A stretch of DNA of 64,000 bases from Roseimicrobium sp. ORNL1 (GTDB lineage: Bacteria; Verrucomicrobiota; Verrucomicrobiia; Verrucomicrobiales; Verrucomicrobiaceae): positions 5,208,001 to 5,272,000 of the forward strand of contig NZ_CP049143.1 of NCBI RefSeq assembly GCF_011044495.1. The letters run 5' to 3'. Positions 15,465-26,500 of this stretch are shown in pieces (the first letter of the stretch is position 1; each line of letters begins with the position of its first letter). The notes beneath the pieces are model-generated. The model was not told where the DNA came from, searched no databases, and was given only the letters and a program-made list of their open reading frames with translations. The translations under genes and the position numbers were made by a program.

Positions 15465-18400
15465 ATGTACCTCAAGGCTCTCGACATCTACGGATTCAAA
15501 TCCTTCGCGGACAAGACCCACTTCGAGTTCCACACCGGTGTGACCGGCATCGTGGGCCCGAACGGCTGCGGCAAGTCCAACGTGGTGGACGCCATTCGCT
15601 GGGTGCTTGGCGAGACTTCCGCCAAGGCACTGCGCGGCTCGGAAATGGCGGACGTTATCTTCAACGGCACCGACAAGCGCAAGCCGGTGGGCATGGCGGA
15701 AGTGGTGCTCACACTCGCCGACTGCGAAGTGGGACTCGGCGTGGACTACAATGAGGTCGCACTCGCCCGCCGAGTGTTCCGCGATGGTCGCAGCGAGTAC
15801 CGCATCAACAATACCATCTGCCGCCTCAAGGACATCCAGGACTTGCTTGCCGGTACCGGCATCGGACGCGCGGCGTACTCGGTGATGGAGCAGGGCAAGA
15901 TCGACATGCTCATCAGCGCGAAGCCGGAAGACCGCCGCATGGTGTTCGAAGAAGCGGCCGGCATCACCAAGTTCAAGGGGCAGAAGAAAGAAGCCCTGCG
16001 CAAGCTGGAGTACACCGAGGCGAACCTCATCCGCGTGGCGGACATCGTCGCGGAAGTGAAGCGTCAAATGGGCACCCTGCAGCGTCAGGCTGCAAAAGCA
16101 CGCCGCTATCAGGTCGTGCACAAGGATCTCCGCACACTCGATACGCATCTGGGTCACAAGCACTGGACCGATCTCACTGGTGAAAAGAGCGAGACGGAGA
16201 ACCAGCTCATCTCGCTGATGACGCAGCTCAATGAACTGCACCAGCGCATTCACGCGAAGGAAGCGGAAGTCACCGAAACGCGCGAAGCCTATCACCAGGT
16301 GGAGTCCACCATCAACGGCCTTCGCCAGCAGTCGCAGGAGCATCGTTCCCGCATCCAGGCGGCGGAGAGCAAGGTGGAATTCAACCGCGAGCGCGTGGAA
16401 GAGCTCGAAGGACGCATCAAGCGCAACGAGGAAGATGCCGGCAGCAGCCGGGACATGGTGGACCGTCAGCGCCGCGAACTCGCCCAGGCAGATGAGCAGT
16501 TCGCCAACATCCGCGAGACGATTGAAACGCGCCGGTATGCGTTGGAGGAGCACATCGTCTCGCACAATTCCATCATCCCCGAGCGTCAGCGCCTGGAGCA
16601 GGAACGTCGCACGTTGCGTGAGCAGTTCCGCACGCTGGAGAGTGAAATCGCCACTTCCGAAGCGAAGGCCGCGAACCTCTCCGGTCAGATGACCGCGGAC
16701 CGCCAGCGCCACGAGGCGCTGCAGCACGATCGGCTCGGCGCCTCAGAGGAGCGCCAGGGACGTCAGGTGGAATTCGACCACTTGCATCGCCAGATTGAAG
16801 AACAGGAAACCGTGCGCGGTGACTTGGAGCAGAAGCTCAAGGACATCTCGAACAACATCGCGGAGATGCGCCGCCAGCGCGACGCCGCCGGTGAAGAGGC
16901 GAACATGCTCCAGCGCCAGCTGACGCAGAAGCGCTCTCGCCTTGAAGTGCTGAACCAGATCCTTGAGAAGGGTGAAGGTCTCGAGCAGGGCACACAGAAT
17001 GTCATCAAGGGTCTCGATGACCCCGAGCGCATCAAGGGTGGCATCCGTGGCCTCGTGGCTTCCTCGATTGAAGTGGAGCCGCAATACATTTCCGCTCTGG
17101 AATCCGCGCTGCGCGATCATCTCCAGGCGGTGCTCCTCACGGATGCGGTACTCAGCGAAGAGATCATCACCAAGCTGACTGAGCAGCGTCTCGGCAAGGC
17201 GGCTCTCATTCCGCAGACCTTCCTCAGTGGCCACACCGCGAGCGAGCGGCAGTTCATGCCCAGCGGTGGCGTTGCCTGGGCGCTGGACAAGGTGAAGACG
17301 CAGCCGGACGTGCAGCCGCTCATGGAGCGCCTCCTGCACAATGTGCTGATCGTGGAGGACCTCTCCACGGCGTTGCGCCTGAAGCCCCATCATGCGGACC
17401 TCACGTTTGTCACGCTGAAGGGCGAGCTGCTCAGCGTGCATGGTGTCATCCACGGCGGTGCCACCAAGGAGGAAGCCACCTCCACCCTGCGCCGCGAAAC
17501 CGAGCTGCGTGAACTGCGGGTGGACGTCGAGCGACTCGACACCGAAGTCATCGCGAAGGAGGAGTACATTGAAGAACTCCGCATGAAGCTCGAAGAGCAA
17601 CAGCGCGAGGAAGCAAACGCCCGCGACGCCTACCAGTACAACCGCGAATCCATCAGCCAGCTCCAGGGCAAGGTGAGCGTAGTGCAGCGCGCGCTGCAGC
17701 AGGCCACAGCGAAGCTGGACAGCCTCGACTGGGAGCAGAGCCAGATCGCCGGGCGCCTCAGCGAAGGTGAAGCGAAGATTGTGCAGCATCACGAAGTCGC
17801 CGAGCAAGCGAAGCAACAGCTGGAGTCCGTGCAGTCCCGCGAGCACGAGTTGGAATCGCAAATCGAATCCGTCATCCGCCGTGAAGTGCAGAGCACTGAG
17901 CTTCTCAATGAACTGAAGACCGCGCTCGCCCTGGAGCAGAACACGCTGCAGAACATCGAGCAGCAGAAAGCACCACTCGCCAATCGCATGCAGGAGCTGG
18001 AGGGCTCCATCAGCCGCTTCGAGAATGAGTGCTTCATCTGGCGCCAGCGCATCGAGTCCGCGAATGCCGAGAACGCCCGCCTCATCGAAGATCTGGAAGG
18101 AACCCGCGTGGCCCTCTCCGCGATTGACTCGGAAGGCATGGCCTCGGTCGCACGTCGCAATGAAGCCTTCGAGCGCGTGACGCTGCTGGAGAACGAGCTG
18201 AACCAGTATCGCAATCGCCAGAACGAACTCACGGAGCACCGCAGCCGCGCCGAAGTGCAGCAGACTCGTGTGGAACTGAAGCTGGAGAACCTGACCAACC
18301 AGATTCAGGAGCGTTATCACATCAATTTCGAAACCTTCGAGCCCGACCCGCACACTCTGCTGCTCGCCATCACGGAGCAGAAGAAGAGCCGCGAACGCAA

Positions 18401-19580
18401 CACCAAGCGCAAGAGCACGATGTCCGGACGCGATGACTCCGGCCTGGACTCAGACGCGGAGGCTGCGGCGAATGATGCTGCCGACGCTGCTGAAGCGGCC
18501 AGTGAAGCTGCAGCGAGACTCATGGATGGCATGACCACCGAGTTCGACGACCTGCTCTCCACCACGGCAGGCGAACCCGACTGGACGCTGGTGCAGGAAA
18601 TCGTGAACGAACTCCGCCAGCGTGTGGAGAGCATGGGCCCGGTGAATCTTGACGCCATCAACGAGTTCGAAGAGCTCGAGCAGCGCCACAACTTCCTGGA
18701 CACCCAGCATGGCGACCTCGTGAAGAGCAAGGAGGAACTCCTCCAGGTGATCGCAAAGATCAACGACACCACGAAGTCGATGTTCAGCGAGACCTTCTCC
18801 CTCGTGCGCGCGAATTTCCGGGAGAACTTCAAGGAACTCTTCGGCCAGGGCTCCCAGGCAGACCTCATGCTGCAGGATGAAAATGATCCGCTCGAAACGG
18901 GCATCGACATCATCGCGAAGCCGCCCGGCAAGAAGTTGCAGACCATCAGCCTGCTCTCCGGTGGCGAGCGCTCCATGACGGCGGTGGCCCTGCTCTTCTC
19001 CATCTACATGGTGAAGCCGAGCCCCTTCTGCGTGCTGGACGAACTTGATGCGCCGCTCGATGAAACGAACATCGGCCGATTCCTTACCATGCTGGACAAG
19101 TTCACCACCAGCAGCCAGTTCATCGTGGTGACGCACAACAAGCGCACCATGTCCCGCGCAGACGTCATCTACGGGGTGACCATGCAGGAGTTCGGCGTGA
19201 GCAAGCCGGTGGGCGTGCGCATGACGAACGAAAAGGTCTCGCTTGAAGACGGCCAGCCCACCGTGGCGGATACCGTGAGCGGTCGCGTGAAACGCGGCGG
19301 CGACTCGGATATCGACTCCATTCTGGATGCCCCCACCAAACCAAAGCGTGGCAAAGGCAAGAGCGCCAAGGCCACCGCGGCCGCTGCCGTGGCAGCTGAA
19401 CCCGTCGCGGAAGAGGCTGTGGCTAGCTCTGCCGAAACTTCCGTGGCCGTCGCCGAAGCCGAACCGGAACAGGAAGTTCACCCGAACGATCCGAGCGTCC
19501 ACGTCGAGCACGAGCAGATTTACGCCACGGATAGCTCTGCACCGGAAGACCAGCCGGTGGAGGATGACAGCATCATCTGA
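15465..19580 (+). CDS. smc: Chromosome partition protein SMC
   Basis: ATPase of the bacterial condensin that compacts and separates chromosomes. The 1371-residue protein has the N-terminal ATP-binding head with Walker A GPNGCGKSN (about 32-40), a first coiled coil (about 170-500), the hinge (about 515-680, GGIRGLVASSIEVEP), a second coiled coil, and the C-terminal head with signature LLSGGERSMTAVALLF and Walker B FCVLDELDAPLDE. It exceeds the usual 1150-1200 residues because of an acidic Ala/Asp-rich insert near 985-1020 and a C-terminal tail (about 1270-1371) rich in Lys/Ala then Glu/Val. The scpA and scpB genes are not in this window. A strong terminator follows. Confidence 0.96.
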   Translation: MYLKALDIYGFKSFADKTHFEFHTGVTGIVGPNGCGKSNVVDAIRWVLGETSAKALRGSEMADVIFNGTDKRKPVGMAEVVLTLADCEVGLGVDYNEVALARRVFRDGRSEYRINNTICRLKDIQDLLAGTGIGRAAYSVMEQGKIDMLISAKPEDRRMVFEEAAGITKFKGQKKEALRKLEYTEANLIRVADIVAEVKRQMGTLQRQAAKARRYQVVHKDLRTLDTHLGHKHWTDLTGEKSETENQLISLMTQLNELHQRIHAKEAEVTETREAYHQVESTINGLRQQSQEHRSRIQAAESKVEFNRERVEELEGRIKRNEEDAGSSRDMVDRQRRELAQADEQFANIRETIETRRYALEEHIVSHNSIIPERQRLEQERRTLREQFRTLESEIATSEAKAANLSGQMTADRQRHEALQHDRLGASEERQGRQVEFDHLHRQIEEQETVRGDLEQKLKDISNNIAEMRRQRDAAGEEANMLQRQLTQKRSRLEVLNQILEKGEGLEQGTQNVIKGLDDPERIKGGIRGLVASSIEVEPQYISALESALRDHLQAVLLTDAVLSEEIITKLTEQRLGKAALIPQTFLSGHTASERQFMPSGGVAWALDKVKTQPDVQPLMERLLHNVLIVEDLSTALRLKPHHADLTFVTLKGELLSVHGVIHGGATKEEATSTLRRETELRELRVDVERLDTEVIAKEEYIEELRMKLEEQQREEANARDAYQYNRESISQLQGKVSVVQRALQQATAKLDSLDWEQSQIAGRLSEGEAKIVQHHEVAEQAKQQLESVQSREHELESQIESVIRREVQSTELLNELKTALALEQNTLQNIEQQKAPLANRMQELEGSISRFENECFIWRQRIESANAENARLIEDLEGTRVALSAIDSEGMASVARRNEAFERVTLLENELNQYRNRQNELTEHRSRAEVQQTRVELKLENLTNQIQERYHINFETFEPDPHTLLLAITEQKKSRERNTKRKSTMSGRDDSGLDSDAEAAANDAADAAEAASEAAARLMDGMTTEFDDLLSTTAGEPDWTLVQEIVNELRQRVESMGPVNLDAINEFEELEQRHNFLDTQHGDLVKSKEELLQVIAKINDTTKSMFSETFSLVRANFRENFKELFGQGSQADLMLQDENDPLETGIDIIAKPPGKKLQTISLLSGGERSMTAVALLFSIYMVKPSPFCVLDELDAPLDETNIGRFLTMLDKFTTSSQFIVVTHNKRTMSRADVIYGVTMQEFGVSKPVGVRMTNEKVSLEDGQPTVADTVSGRVKRGGDSDIDSILDAPTKPKRGKGKSAKATAAAAVAAEPVAEEAVASSAETSVAVAEAEPEQEVHPNDPSVHVEHEQIYATDSSAPEDQPVEDDSII

Positions 19581-19624
19581 TTTTCTTTCAATCAGCAACC
19601 AGCCAAGCACTCCCACCGTCCGAG

Positions 19625-19655
19625 AAGCCGCAGGGGCCAGATCCCTGCGGCTTTT
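19625..19655 (+). terminator. Rho-independent terminator of smc
   Basis: AAGCCGCAGGG (19625-19635) pairs perfectly with CCCTGCGGCTT (19643-19653) around a seven-base loop, followed by TTC and more T. It starts 45 bases after the smc stop codon. Confidence 0.85.
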
Positions 19656-19718
19656 CATTTCTGGGCTCTGCGTGTAACCTGAAACCCACCCCGCGCGTCT
19701 CGGGCTGCAACACGGCTC

Positions 19719-21959
19719 ATGAAGCACCTACGCCCCCTCCTCATCCTGGCAGTCACCACCGCAGTGGCCGCCCCCGCGTTTCTGCGTGGCGAAGACCCGC
19801 TCGCGAACCAGTTCAAGGCCTTCGACAAGGATGGCGACGGACGCGTGAGCATGGCGGAACTGGAGGGCAAGCCCATGCTCAAGAAGCTGGATCTGGATGG
19901 TGACGGCTACGTCACGCTGGAGGAGACCCGCACCGGCATGGCCCGCCTGCGCGGAGCCGTGACCAATCGGATAAAAGATGCGAAGGATGAACAGGGCACG
20001 GTACCGCTGGAGGTCCTGTTCAAACAAGTGGATGCGAATGACGACGGCAAGCTCACCAAGGAGGAACTGCCGCGCGAAGACTGGTTCAACAAACTTGATG
20101 GCAACAAGGATGGCACCGTGGTCATCGATGAAGCTCGTGCCGTGCTGGGCAGCCAGGTCTCCCGCCGGTTCCTGCCCAAGCAGGATAGCGCCGTGGCCAT
20201 CACGAAGCCGGATGAGTCCTTGAAGGAACAGCCCCAGCAGCTCAAGGGCTCCGAGCATGGTGTCGGACATTTGGTGGCGGATGTGACTCTGAAGGACCTC
20301 TCCGGCAAGGACGTCACCGTTTCCCAACTCAAGGGGAAGAACGGGCTGGTCTTCGCACTGTTCAGCGCCACCTGCCCCATCAGCAACAAGCTCGGCGCGG
20401 AGTATGCGCGTCTCGCCAAGGAGTGCGCAGAGCGTAATATCGCCTTTGTCCTGCTCAACGCAGTGCCTGGAGACAAGACGGAGGATTTGCAGAAGTTTGC
20501 CAAGGATCACCAGCTCACCACTGCCGTGCTGAATGACCCGCAGTCCACTCTGCTGCGTGCCCTCTCCGCCACGACCACGACAGAGGTGTTCCTCATCGAT
20601 GCGGCTCGCACGCTGGTATATCGCGGTGCGGTGCATGACCAATATGGATTGGGCTACAGCAAGGATGCACCCACGAAGGAGTATCTCCGCATGGCCATAG
20701 ATGACCTGACCAAGGGGCGCCCCATTCAACTCGCGGCCACCACAGCGCCGGGCTGCGCGCTGGATCTCCCGGCAAGTGACAAGGTGGCTGCAGCCAGCAC
20801 GAAGGTAACCTATCACAATCAGGTCTCACGCATCCTGCAGAACAACTGCGTAGAATGCCATCGCGCGGATGGCGTGGGCCCCTTCTCACTGGAGACACTC
20901 GCCGATGTCATCGACAACACGGGCATGATCCGCAAGCAGGTGGAACGCGGCGCCATGCCTCCATGGTTCGCAGCGAAGGGAGGGTCTTCTACCGACAGCC
21001 CTTGGGCCAATGATTGCTCTCTCTCAGCGGCGGACAAGGCCGACCTGCTGACCTGGCTCAATAGCAGCGATCACGCCGCTGGTGATCCAAAGGAAGCGCC
21101 CCTGCCCCGCCAGTTCTCCGGCGAATGGACCATCGGCAAGCCTGATGTGGTGTTCGCATTGCCAAAACCTTTTGCCATCAAGGCGGAGGGAACCATGCCC
21201 TATCAGCGCGCCACGGTGACCACCTCCTTCCCGGAGGATCGCTGGGTACAGGCGTATGAAATCATCCCCACTGCGCCACAGGTGGTGCATCACGTGATTG
21301 TGCGTGTGCACGAAAAGGGAGCGAACATCTCGGACCGCGACGAAGGTAGCGACGGTTACTGGGCCGCCTATGTCCCCGGCAACACGCACCGCATCCTGCC
21401 TCCTGCGCATGCGAAGCGGCTGCCTGCGGGATCTACCATCAGCTTTCAGATCCATTACACGCCCAATGGCAAGCCGGTGGAGGACCAGTTGAAGATCGGC
21501 ATGATCTTCGCCAAGGAGCCGCCGGAATATGAAGTGAAGGTGGCTGCCGTGTCCCATCCGCGCATCCGCATCCCTGCTGGTGCTTCGGACCATGTCGAAG
21601 TGCGCCAGCAGGCCATTCCCACCGACATGCTCTTCAGCGCGTACATGGCGCACATGCATGTGCGCGGAAAGTCCTTCAAATACGAAGTGACCTACCCGGA
21701 CGGCAAGACGGAGACGCTGCTTGATATTCCCCGTTACGACTTCAACTGGCAACTCGCGTACGACTACAAGCAACCGAAGTTTGTCCCTCGCGGCAGCGTG
21801 GTGAAGATCACCGCGGTGTATGACAACAGCACGAACAATCCCGCCAACCCGGATCCCACGAAGGAAGTCCGCTGGGGCGCGCAGACTTTCGATGAAATGA
21901 TGATCGGCTACGTGGAGCACTTCGTACCACTGCCGAAGGCGAAGGTGGCGGTGAAGTAG
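19719..21959 (+). CDS. Exported EF-hand / redoxin / cytochrome c / copper monooxygenase-like fusion protein
   Basis: A 746-residue exported protein with four modules. After a Sec signal (1-24) come four EF-hand loops (DKDGDGRVSMAE at 36-47, DLDGDGYVTLEE, DANDDGKLTKEE, DGNKDGTVVIDE). Residues about 183-335 are a thioredoxin-like AhpC/TSA domain with a single active-type Cys219 in ATCPISN. Residues about 362-455 carry a haem c motif C377-V-E-C-H381. Residues about 470-740 resemble the ascorbate-dependent copper monooxygenase fold (PHM/DBM type) with H524-H525 and a later HMH before a Met-rich end. Redoxin-cytochrome-monooxygenase fusions occur in Planctomycetes and Verrucomicrobia; the EF-hand addition is notable. 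Reaction and substrate are unknown. Confidence 0.85.
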   Translation: MKHLRPLLILAVTTAVAAPAFLRGEDPLANQFKAFDKDGDGRVSMAELEGKPMLKKLDLDGDGYVTLEETRTGMARLRGAVTNRIKDAKDEQGTVPLEVLFKQVDANDDGKLTKEELPREDWFNKLDGNKDGTVVIDEARAVLGSQVSRRFLPKQDSAVAITKPDESLKEQPQQLKGSEHGVGHLVADVTLKDLSGKDVTVSQLKGKNGLVFALFSATCPISNKLGAEYARLAKECAERNIAFVLLNAVPGDKTEDLQKFAKDHQLTTAVLNDPQSTLLRALSATTTTEVFLIDAARTLVYRGAVHDQYGLGYSKDAPTKEYLRMAIDDLTKGRPIQLAATTAPGCALDLPASDKVAAASTKVTYHNQVSRILQNNCVECHRADGVGPFSLETLADVIDNTGMIRKQVERGAMPPWFAAKGGSSTDSPWANDCSLSAADKADLLTWLNSSDHAAGDPKEAPLPRQFSGEWTIGKPDVVFALPKPFAIKAEGTMPYQRATVTTSFPEDRWVQAYEIIPTAPQVVHHVIVRVHEKGANISDRDEGSDGYWAAYVPGNTHRILPPAHAKRLPAGSTISFQIHYTPNGKPVEDQLKIGMIFAKEPPEYEVKVAAVSHPRIRIPAGASDHVEVRQQAIPTDMLFSAYMAHMHVRGKSFKYEVTYPDGKTETLLDIPRYDFNWQLAYDYKQPKFVPRGSVVKITAVYDNSTNNPANPDPTKEVRWGAQTFDEMMIGYVEHFVPLPKAKVAVK

Positions 21960-22061
21960 CTTGTGGTGGGAGACACAGTATTTCCGCACACGGAGTGTGC
22001 GGTCATGCGGGCAATACGCGTCGCGCAACCCCATCACGCGTGCTTGTGCAACACGTTGCGG

Positions 22062-22259
22062 CAGGCCCAAGGACCGGGAACGCCTCGTTCCCGAACGACT
22101 GATTTGAAAGCACGAGCGGACATAGCATGCACCGCCACGCTCGCACGCTGGGGCCACTCTCCAAATACACACACAGGTCCGCATGCCGTTGCATGCAACA
22201 GGCGGAGTGATGAACACATCAGGGGTTCGGGAACGAGGCGTTCCCGCTCCTTGGGCCTG
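22062..22259. repeat. Pair of inverted REP-like hairpin units
   Basis: A 35-base sequence at 22062-22096 is repeated as its reverse complement at 22225-22259 with one mismatch. Each copy itself contains the hairpin GGGAACGCCTCGTTCCC (7-base arms). The 128 bases between them include a perfect palindrome GTTGCATGCAAC (22188-22199). The unit fills most of the 319-base gap between the convergent fusion-protein and efflux genes; nothing else is seen there. It fits the BIME/REP class or a bidirectional terminator. Confidence 0.75.
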
Positions 22260-22278
22260 TGTTCACACCACTTGCCAC

Positions 22279-23529
22279 TCACCGCGCCGCCGTCTTCGGC
22301 TCGTGGCTGCCATCCTGAGCAGGTTCGGCTGCGGCAAGGCGCACCTCCGTACCACTCGCGAGTGAATCCGGAGGATTCAGCACCACACGGTCTCCCTGCT
22401 CCACGCCACCGAGAATTTCCACATTGGGTCCGAAGTCGCGGCCGATCTTAAGCGTGCGCATCTGCACCTTGCTCTGTGCATCGACCACACCCACCTGGAT
22501 GCCTTCCGCACGGAAGAGCAAGGTATTGGCGGGCAGCGTGAGCAGTGCATCAGCCTGAGTCTGCGCCAAGCGCACACGTGCGTAGCTACCGGCGAGGATC
22601 TCGCCCTTCTCGTTGTCGATTTCCAACTCAGTCAGCAAGGTACGTGAAGCCGTGTCCATGGCGCCCGCCGTGCGGATGATCTTCGCGATAAAGGTTTCAC
22701 CCAGGATCTCCGGCACAATCACTTCGGCGCACTGGCCAATCCTCACGCCACGCGCTTGGGTCTGCGGCACGCGAATGTAGGCACGAAGCTTGTCCGTGCG
22801 GGCGAGGCGGAAGAGTTCATGGCTGCTGCCCGCGCTCACGAGCTGACCCACGTCCACTTCACGAGCGGTGACAGTGCCAGCGAACGGCGCAGTGATTCGG
22901 GAGAAGTCGGTGAGCTGCTCCAAGCGCTGCACACGTGCCTTTTCTGCTTCCATGGCCGCGGTCTTCAGCGCGGCATCCGCACGCTTCTCTTCCACTTCCT
23001 GGGCGCTCACGGACTTGGTGCCCGCGAGTTCTTCCCAGCGCTTGGCAGTCGATTCCGCAAGGCCCAACGCCGCCTCAGCCTGGCGCAAGGTAGCGCGACC
23101 TTCGACGAGTTCGCGATCCAGTTCAGGCGTTTCCAGCTCTGCAAGCAGTTCACCTTCCTTCACCTTGGCACCGAGGTCCACGTACCACTTCCTCACGTAG
23201 CCGCTGGCACGTGCATACACGGGTGTTTCGATGATGGGTTTGAGTTCCGCAGACAGCGTGACCTGCTCCGGCGGCTTGCCAGGGGCGGGATTCACGGTGG
23301 CGAAGGTACGCAGCGCGAGTTGCTTGGTTACTTCCTCCACCTCCTTGCGTTGCGCGACGCGAGGGGACATTCCGGCGTACACGCCCACGCCGAGGAGCAC
23401 GAGCACACCAACAAGATACAGGCTCAGGCGCGGCTTCCGCTGGCCTGGCAAAAGTTCTTCAGCAGACGAGTTCGTACTGGCGCTACTACTCGACTCCGAA
23501 GGAGTGGGACTGGGAGTTTGCTCTGACAT
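22279..23529 (-). CDS. RND efflux periplasmic adaptor (membrane fusion protein)
   Basis: HlyD/AcrA-type adaptor that couples an inner-membrane RND pump to an outer-membrane channel. The 416-residue protein has a Ser/Thr-rich cytoplasmic tail, one membrane anchor (about 36-54, LYLVGVLVLLGVGVYAGM), a barrel-sandwich half VYARASGYVRKWYVDLGAKV with VKEGELLAELETPEL, an alpha hairpin (about 135-205), the returning half ITAPFAGTVTAREVDVGQLV, and a beta-barrel plus membrane-proximal domain. It lies 49 bases downstream of the pump gene on the same strand. No outer-membrane factor gene is visible in the window. Confidence 0.93.
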   Translation of the reverse strand: MSEQTPSPTPSESSSSASTNSSAEELLPGQRKPRLSLYLVGVLVLLGVGVYAGMSPRVAQRKEVEEVTKQLALRTFATVNPAPGKPPEQVTLSAELKPIIETPVYARASGYVRKWYVDLGAKVKEGELLAELETPELDRELVEGRATLRQAEAALGLAESTAKRWEELAGTKSVSAQEVEEKRADAALKTAAMEAEKARVQRLEQLTDFSRITAPFAGTVTAREVDVGQLVSAGSSHELFRLARTDKLRAYIRVPQTQARGVRIGQCAEVIVPEILGETFIAKIIRTAGAMDTASRTLLTELEIDNEKGEILAGSYARVRLAQTQADALLTLPANTLLFRAEGIQVGVVDAQSKVQMRTLKIGRDFGPNVEILGGVEQGDRVVLNPPDSLASGTEVRLAAAEPAQDGSHEPKTAAR

Positions 23530-23578
23530 GGAATGAAAGGTGGGGGTGGGGTTTTAAAGGGAACAGAAATGGAAGCTC

Positions 23579-26500
23579 TCAAGCGATCACAGGCTGGACA
23601 GGCATTTCGCTGACCTCGTCGTCTTCTTCGCGAAGCAGCGGATCCATCACCTGCACGCGACGACGATGCAGCAGGGCAAACACCGCAGGCACGAAGAAGA
23701 GCGTGGCAAACGTGGCGACACTCAGACCGCCGATCACCGCACGTGCGAGCGGCGCATTCTGCTCACCACCTTCACCGATGCCCAGGCTCATGGGCACCAT
23801 GCCGATGATCATGGCAAGGGCGGTCATGAGCACCGCACGGATACGCGTGCTGCCCGCATTGAACGCAGCCTTCAGCGGTGACACGCCTTGCCGCACGTTG
23901 TCTCGCGCAAAGCTGACAATGAGCACCGAGTTCGCCGTGGCCACACCGAGACTCATGATGGCGCCCATCAGCGCGGGCACGCTGAGGGTGGTCTGCGTGA
24001 GGAAAAGTCCCCACACCACGCCAGTGATGGCGCCAAGCAATGCCGTGATGATGATGAACGGATCCGTCCAGCTTTGGAAATTCACCACGAGGAGCATGTA
24101 AATCAGTACGACGGCCATCACGAGACCGGCTGCGAGTCCCTGGAAGCTGGTCTGCATCGTCTCAGCCTGGCCACGCACCACGATGAAGCTGCCGCGTGGC
24201 AGTTCATGTTCCACTTCCTTCACCAGCTTCTGCACGTCGCGCACCACGCCACCGAGGTCACGACCACTCACACCGCCGAAGATGTCGATCACCGGCTGCA
24301 CGTTGTAGTGAGAGATCACTCCCGGTCCCTGACCACGCTGGAGTGTCGCGAGGTTCGAGAGAAGCTGTCCATCGCCCTCACCCGCCTGGCTGCGACTCAC
24401 GGGAATGGCCTCAAGATTCGCCAGGGAACTCATTTCATGCTCCGGGGTGCGGGCATTGATGAGGTACTGGATGCCGTTGGTCGGATTCAGCCAGTATAGC
24501 GGCTGCACCTGACCGCTACCGCTCAGGCTGAGCAGCACCGAGTTCGCCACATCGCGCTCGGTGAGGCCAATCTCCTGTGCCTTGTCGCGATCCACATTCA
24601 CGGTGAACTGCGGCTGGTCCGCGGCCTGTTGCACGCGCACGTCGACCGCACCGGGAATGGCGCGAATCTTTTCCGCAAGCTTCGCCGCCACCGCACGGTT
24701 ACCGGCTTGATCGCGTCCATAAATCTGCACGTCAAACGGAGCAGGCAGACCGAAGTTCAGCGTCTGGCTCACGATGTCCGCTGGCAGGAAGTAGAAGGTC
24801 GTGCCGGGGAATTCCTGGTTCAGACGCAGGCGCAGGCGGCGGACGTGGTCGTCCGTGGGACTGTGTCCATGTTTCAGTGATACCAGCACGTCGGCATCGC
24901 CGGTGCCGTAGAGGCCGTTGTTGGAATAGGAAAGGCTGATGCCGGAGTTCGGGATGCCGATGTTATCGAGGATGCCGGCAAGTTCCTTCTCTGGGATTTC
25001 CTGGCGAATCACCTCCTCCACCTTGTCCACGAGACGCGCGGTTTCTTCAATGCGGGTGCCGCTGCGAGCACGCAGGTGCAGCTTGATCTGACCCGCATCC
25101 ACATTGGGGAAGAAGTCCTGACCCAACTGCGGCACAAGCGCCATCGATCCACCACACAGTGTGATGAAGATGAGCACGAACGCCACGCGATGCACCAGGA
25201 TCGCGGAGAGCAACCGCTGGTAACCTGCGTGGAACTTTGAGAATCCACGCTCGAACGCGCGGTAGAAGGCCACAAAGGGACGCTGCCACAGAGCCACAGG
25301 CTTCGCATCATGATGCTCGCCCTCCGCATGATGCGGCACGTTCTTGTAGAGGAACATGATGAGCGTGGGCACCAGCGTACGCGAGATGAAGTAGCTCGCC
25401 ATCATGGCAAACACCACCGCCTCCGCGAGGGGAACGAAGAGGTAGCGCGCCACACCCGTGAGGAAGAACATGGGCACGAACACGATACAGATACACAGCG
25501 TGGACACGAAGGCAGGCAGCGCGATTTCCTTCGAGCCGTCGAGAATGGCCTGAACAAACGGTTTCCCCATGCTCATGTGTCGGTGCACGTTCTCGATCTC
25601 CACCGTGGCGTCATCCACGAGGATACCGACGGCCAGGGCAAGTCCACCGAGCGTCATCAGGTTGATGGTTTCACCCAGGGCGCTGAGCACCGCGATGGAG
25701 CAGAGCACCGAGAGCGGGATGGAAATCGCAATGATCAAGGTGCTCCTCCACGAGCCCAGGAAGAGCAAAATCATCAACGCCGTGAGTGCCGCCGCGATGA
25801 TGCCCTCATGCACCACGCCACTCACCGCCGCCTTCACGAACACAGACTGGTCCGCAAACTCCTCCACCTTCAGCTCCGGTGGGAGGCCACTCATGATCTT
25901 GGGCAGCTGGGCCTTCACGCCGTTCACAACCTCCAGGGTAGAGGCCATGCCGCTTTTCATGACGGTCAGGAGCACTCCGCGCACACCGTCCTTGCGAACG
26001 ATGTTCTGCTGCGGCTGGTAACCGTCGCGCACCTGCGCCACGTCTTTCACATAGATGGTGGCACCATTGACGGTCTTCACCGGCAGGTTGTTCAGCTCCT
26101 CCAGCATACGTGGGCTGCTGTTCACGCCCACGTTGTATTCCGTCTCCTTGATCTTGGCGGTGCCGCTGGGCAGGATGAGGTTCTGCGCGTCCATGGCATT
26201 TACCACATCCCGCGCCGTGAGGTTCTTTGCCTTCAGCGCGGTGAGGTCGAGGTCCACGGATACCACGCGCGTCTTCCCTCCATATGGCCAGGGAAGTTGT
26301 GCCCCCTGGGTGCTGGACAGGCCCACACGCACCTGTGTCTGCGCCGTATCATAGATGGCCTGCTCGGACATCTTGTCGCTCGTAAAGGCATACTGGAGGA
26401 TGGGGACCGTGGACGCATTGTAACGAATCACCAGCGGTGGCGTCTGACCAGGGGGCATTTGGCGCAGAATGGTTTGCGCCACCGCGGTGAGCTGTGCGAC

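Noticed and set aside
15426-19727. Three long minus-strand frames opposite smc
   Set aside because: They mirror the codon pattern of smc, whose Walker A, signature and Walker B motifs are intact.
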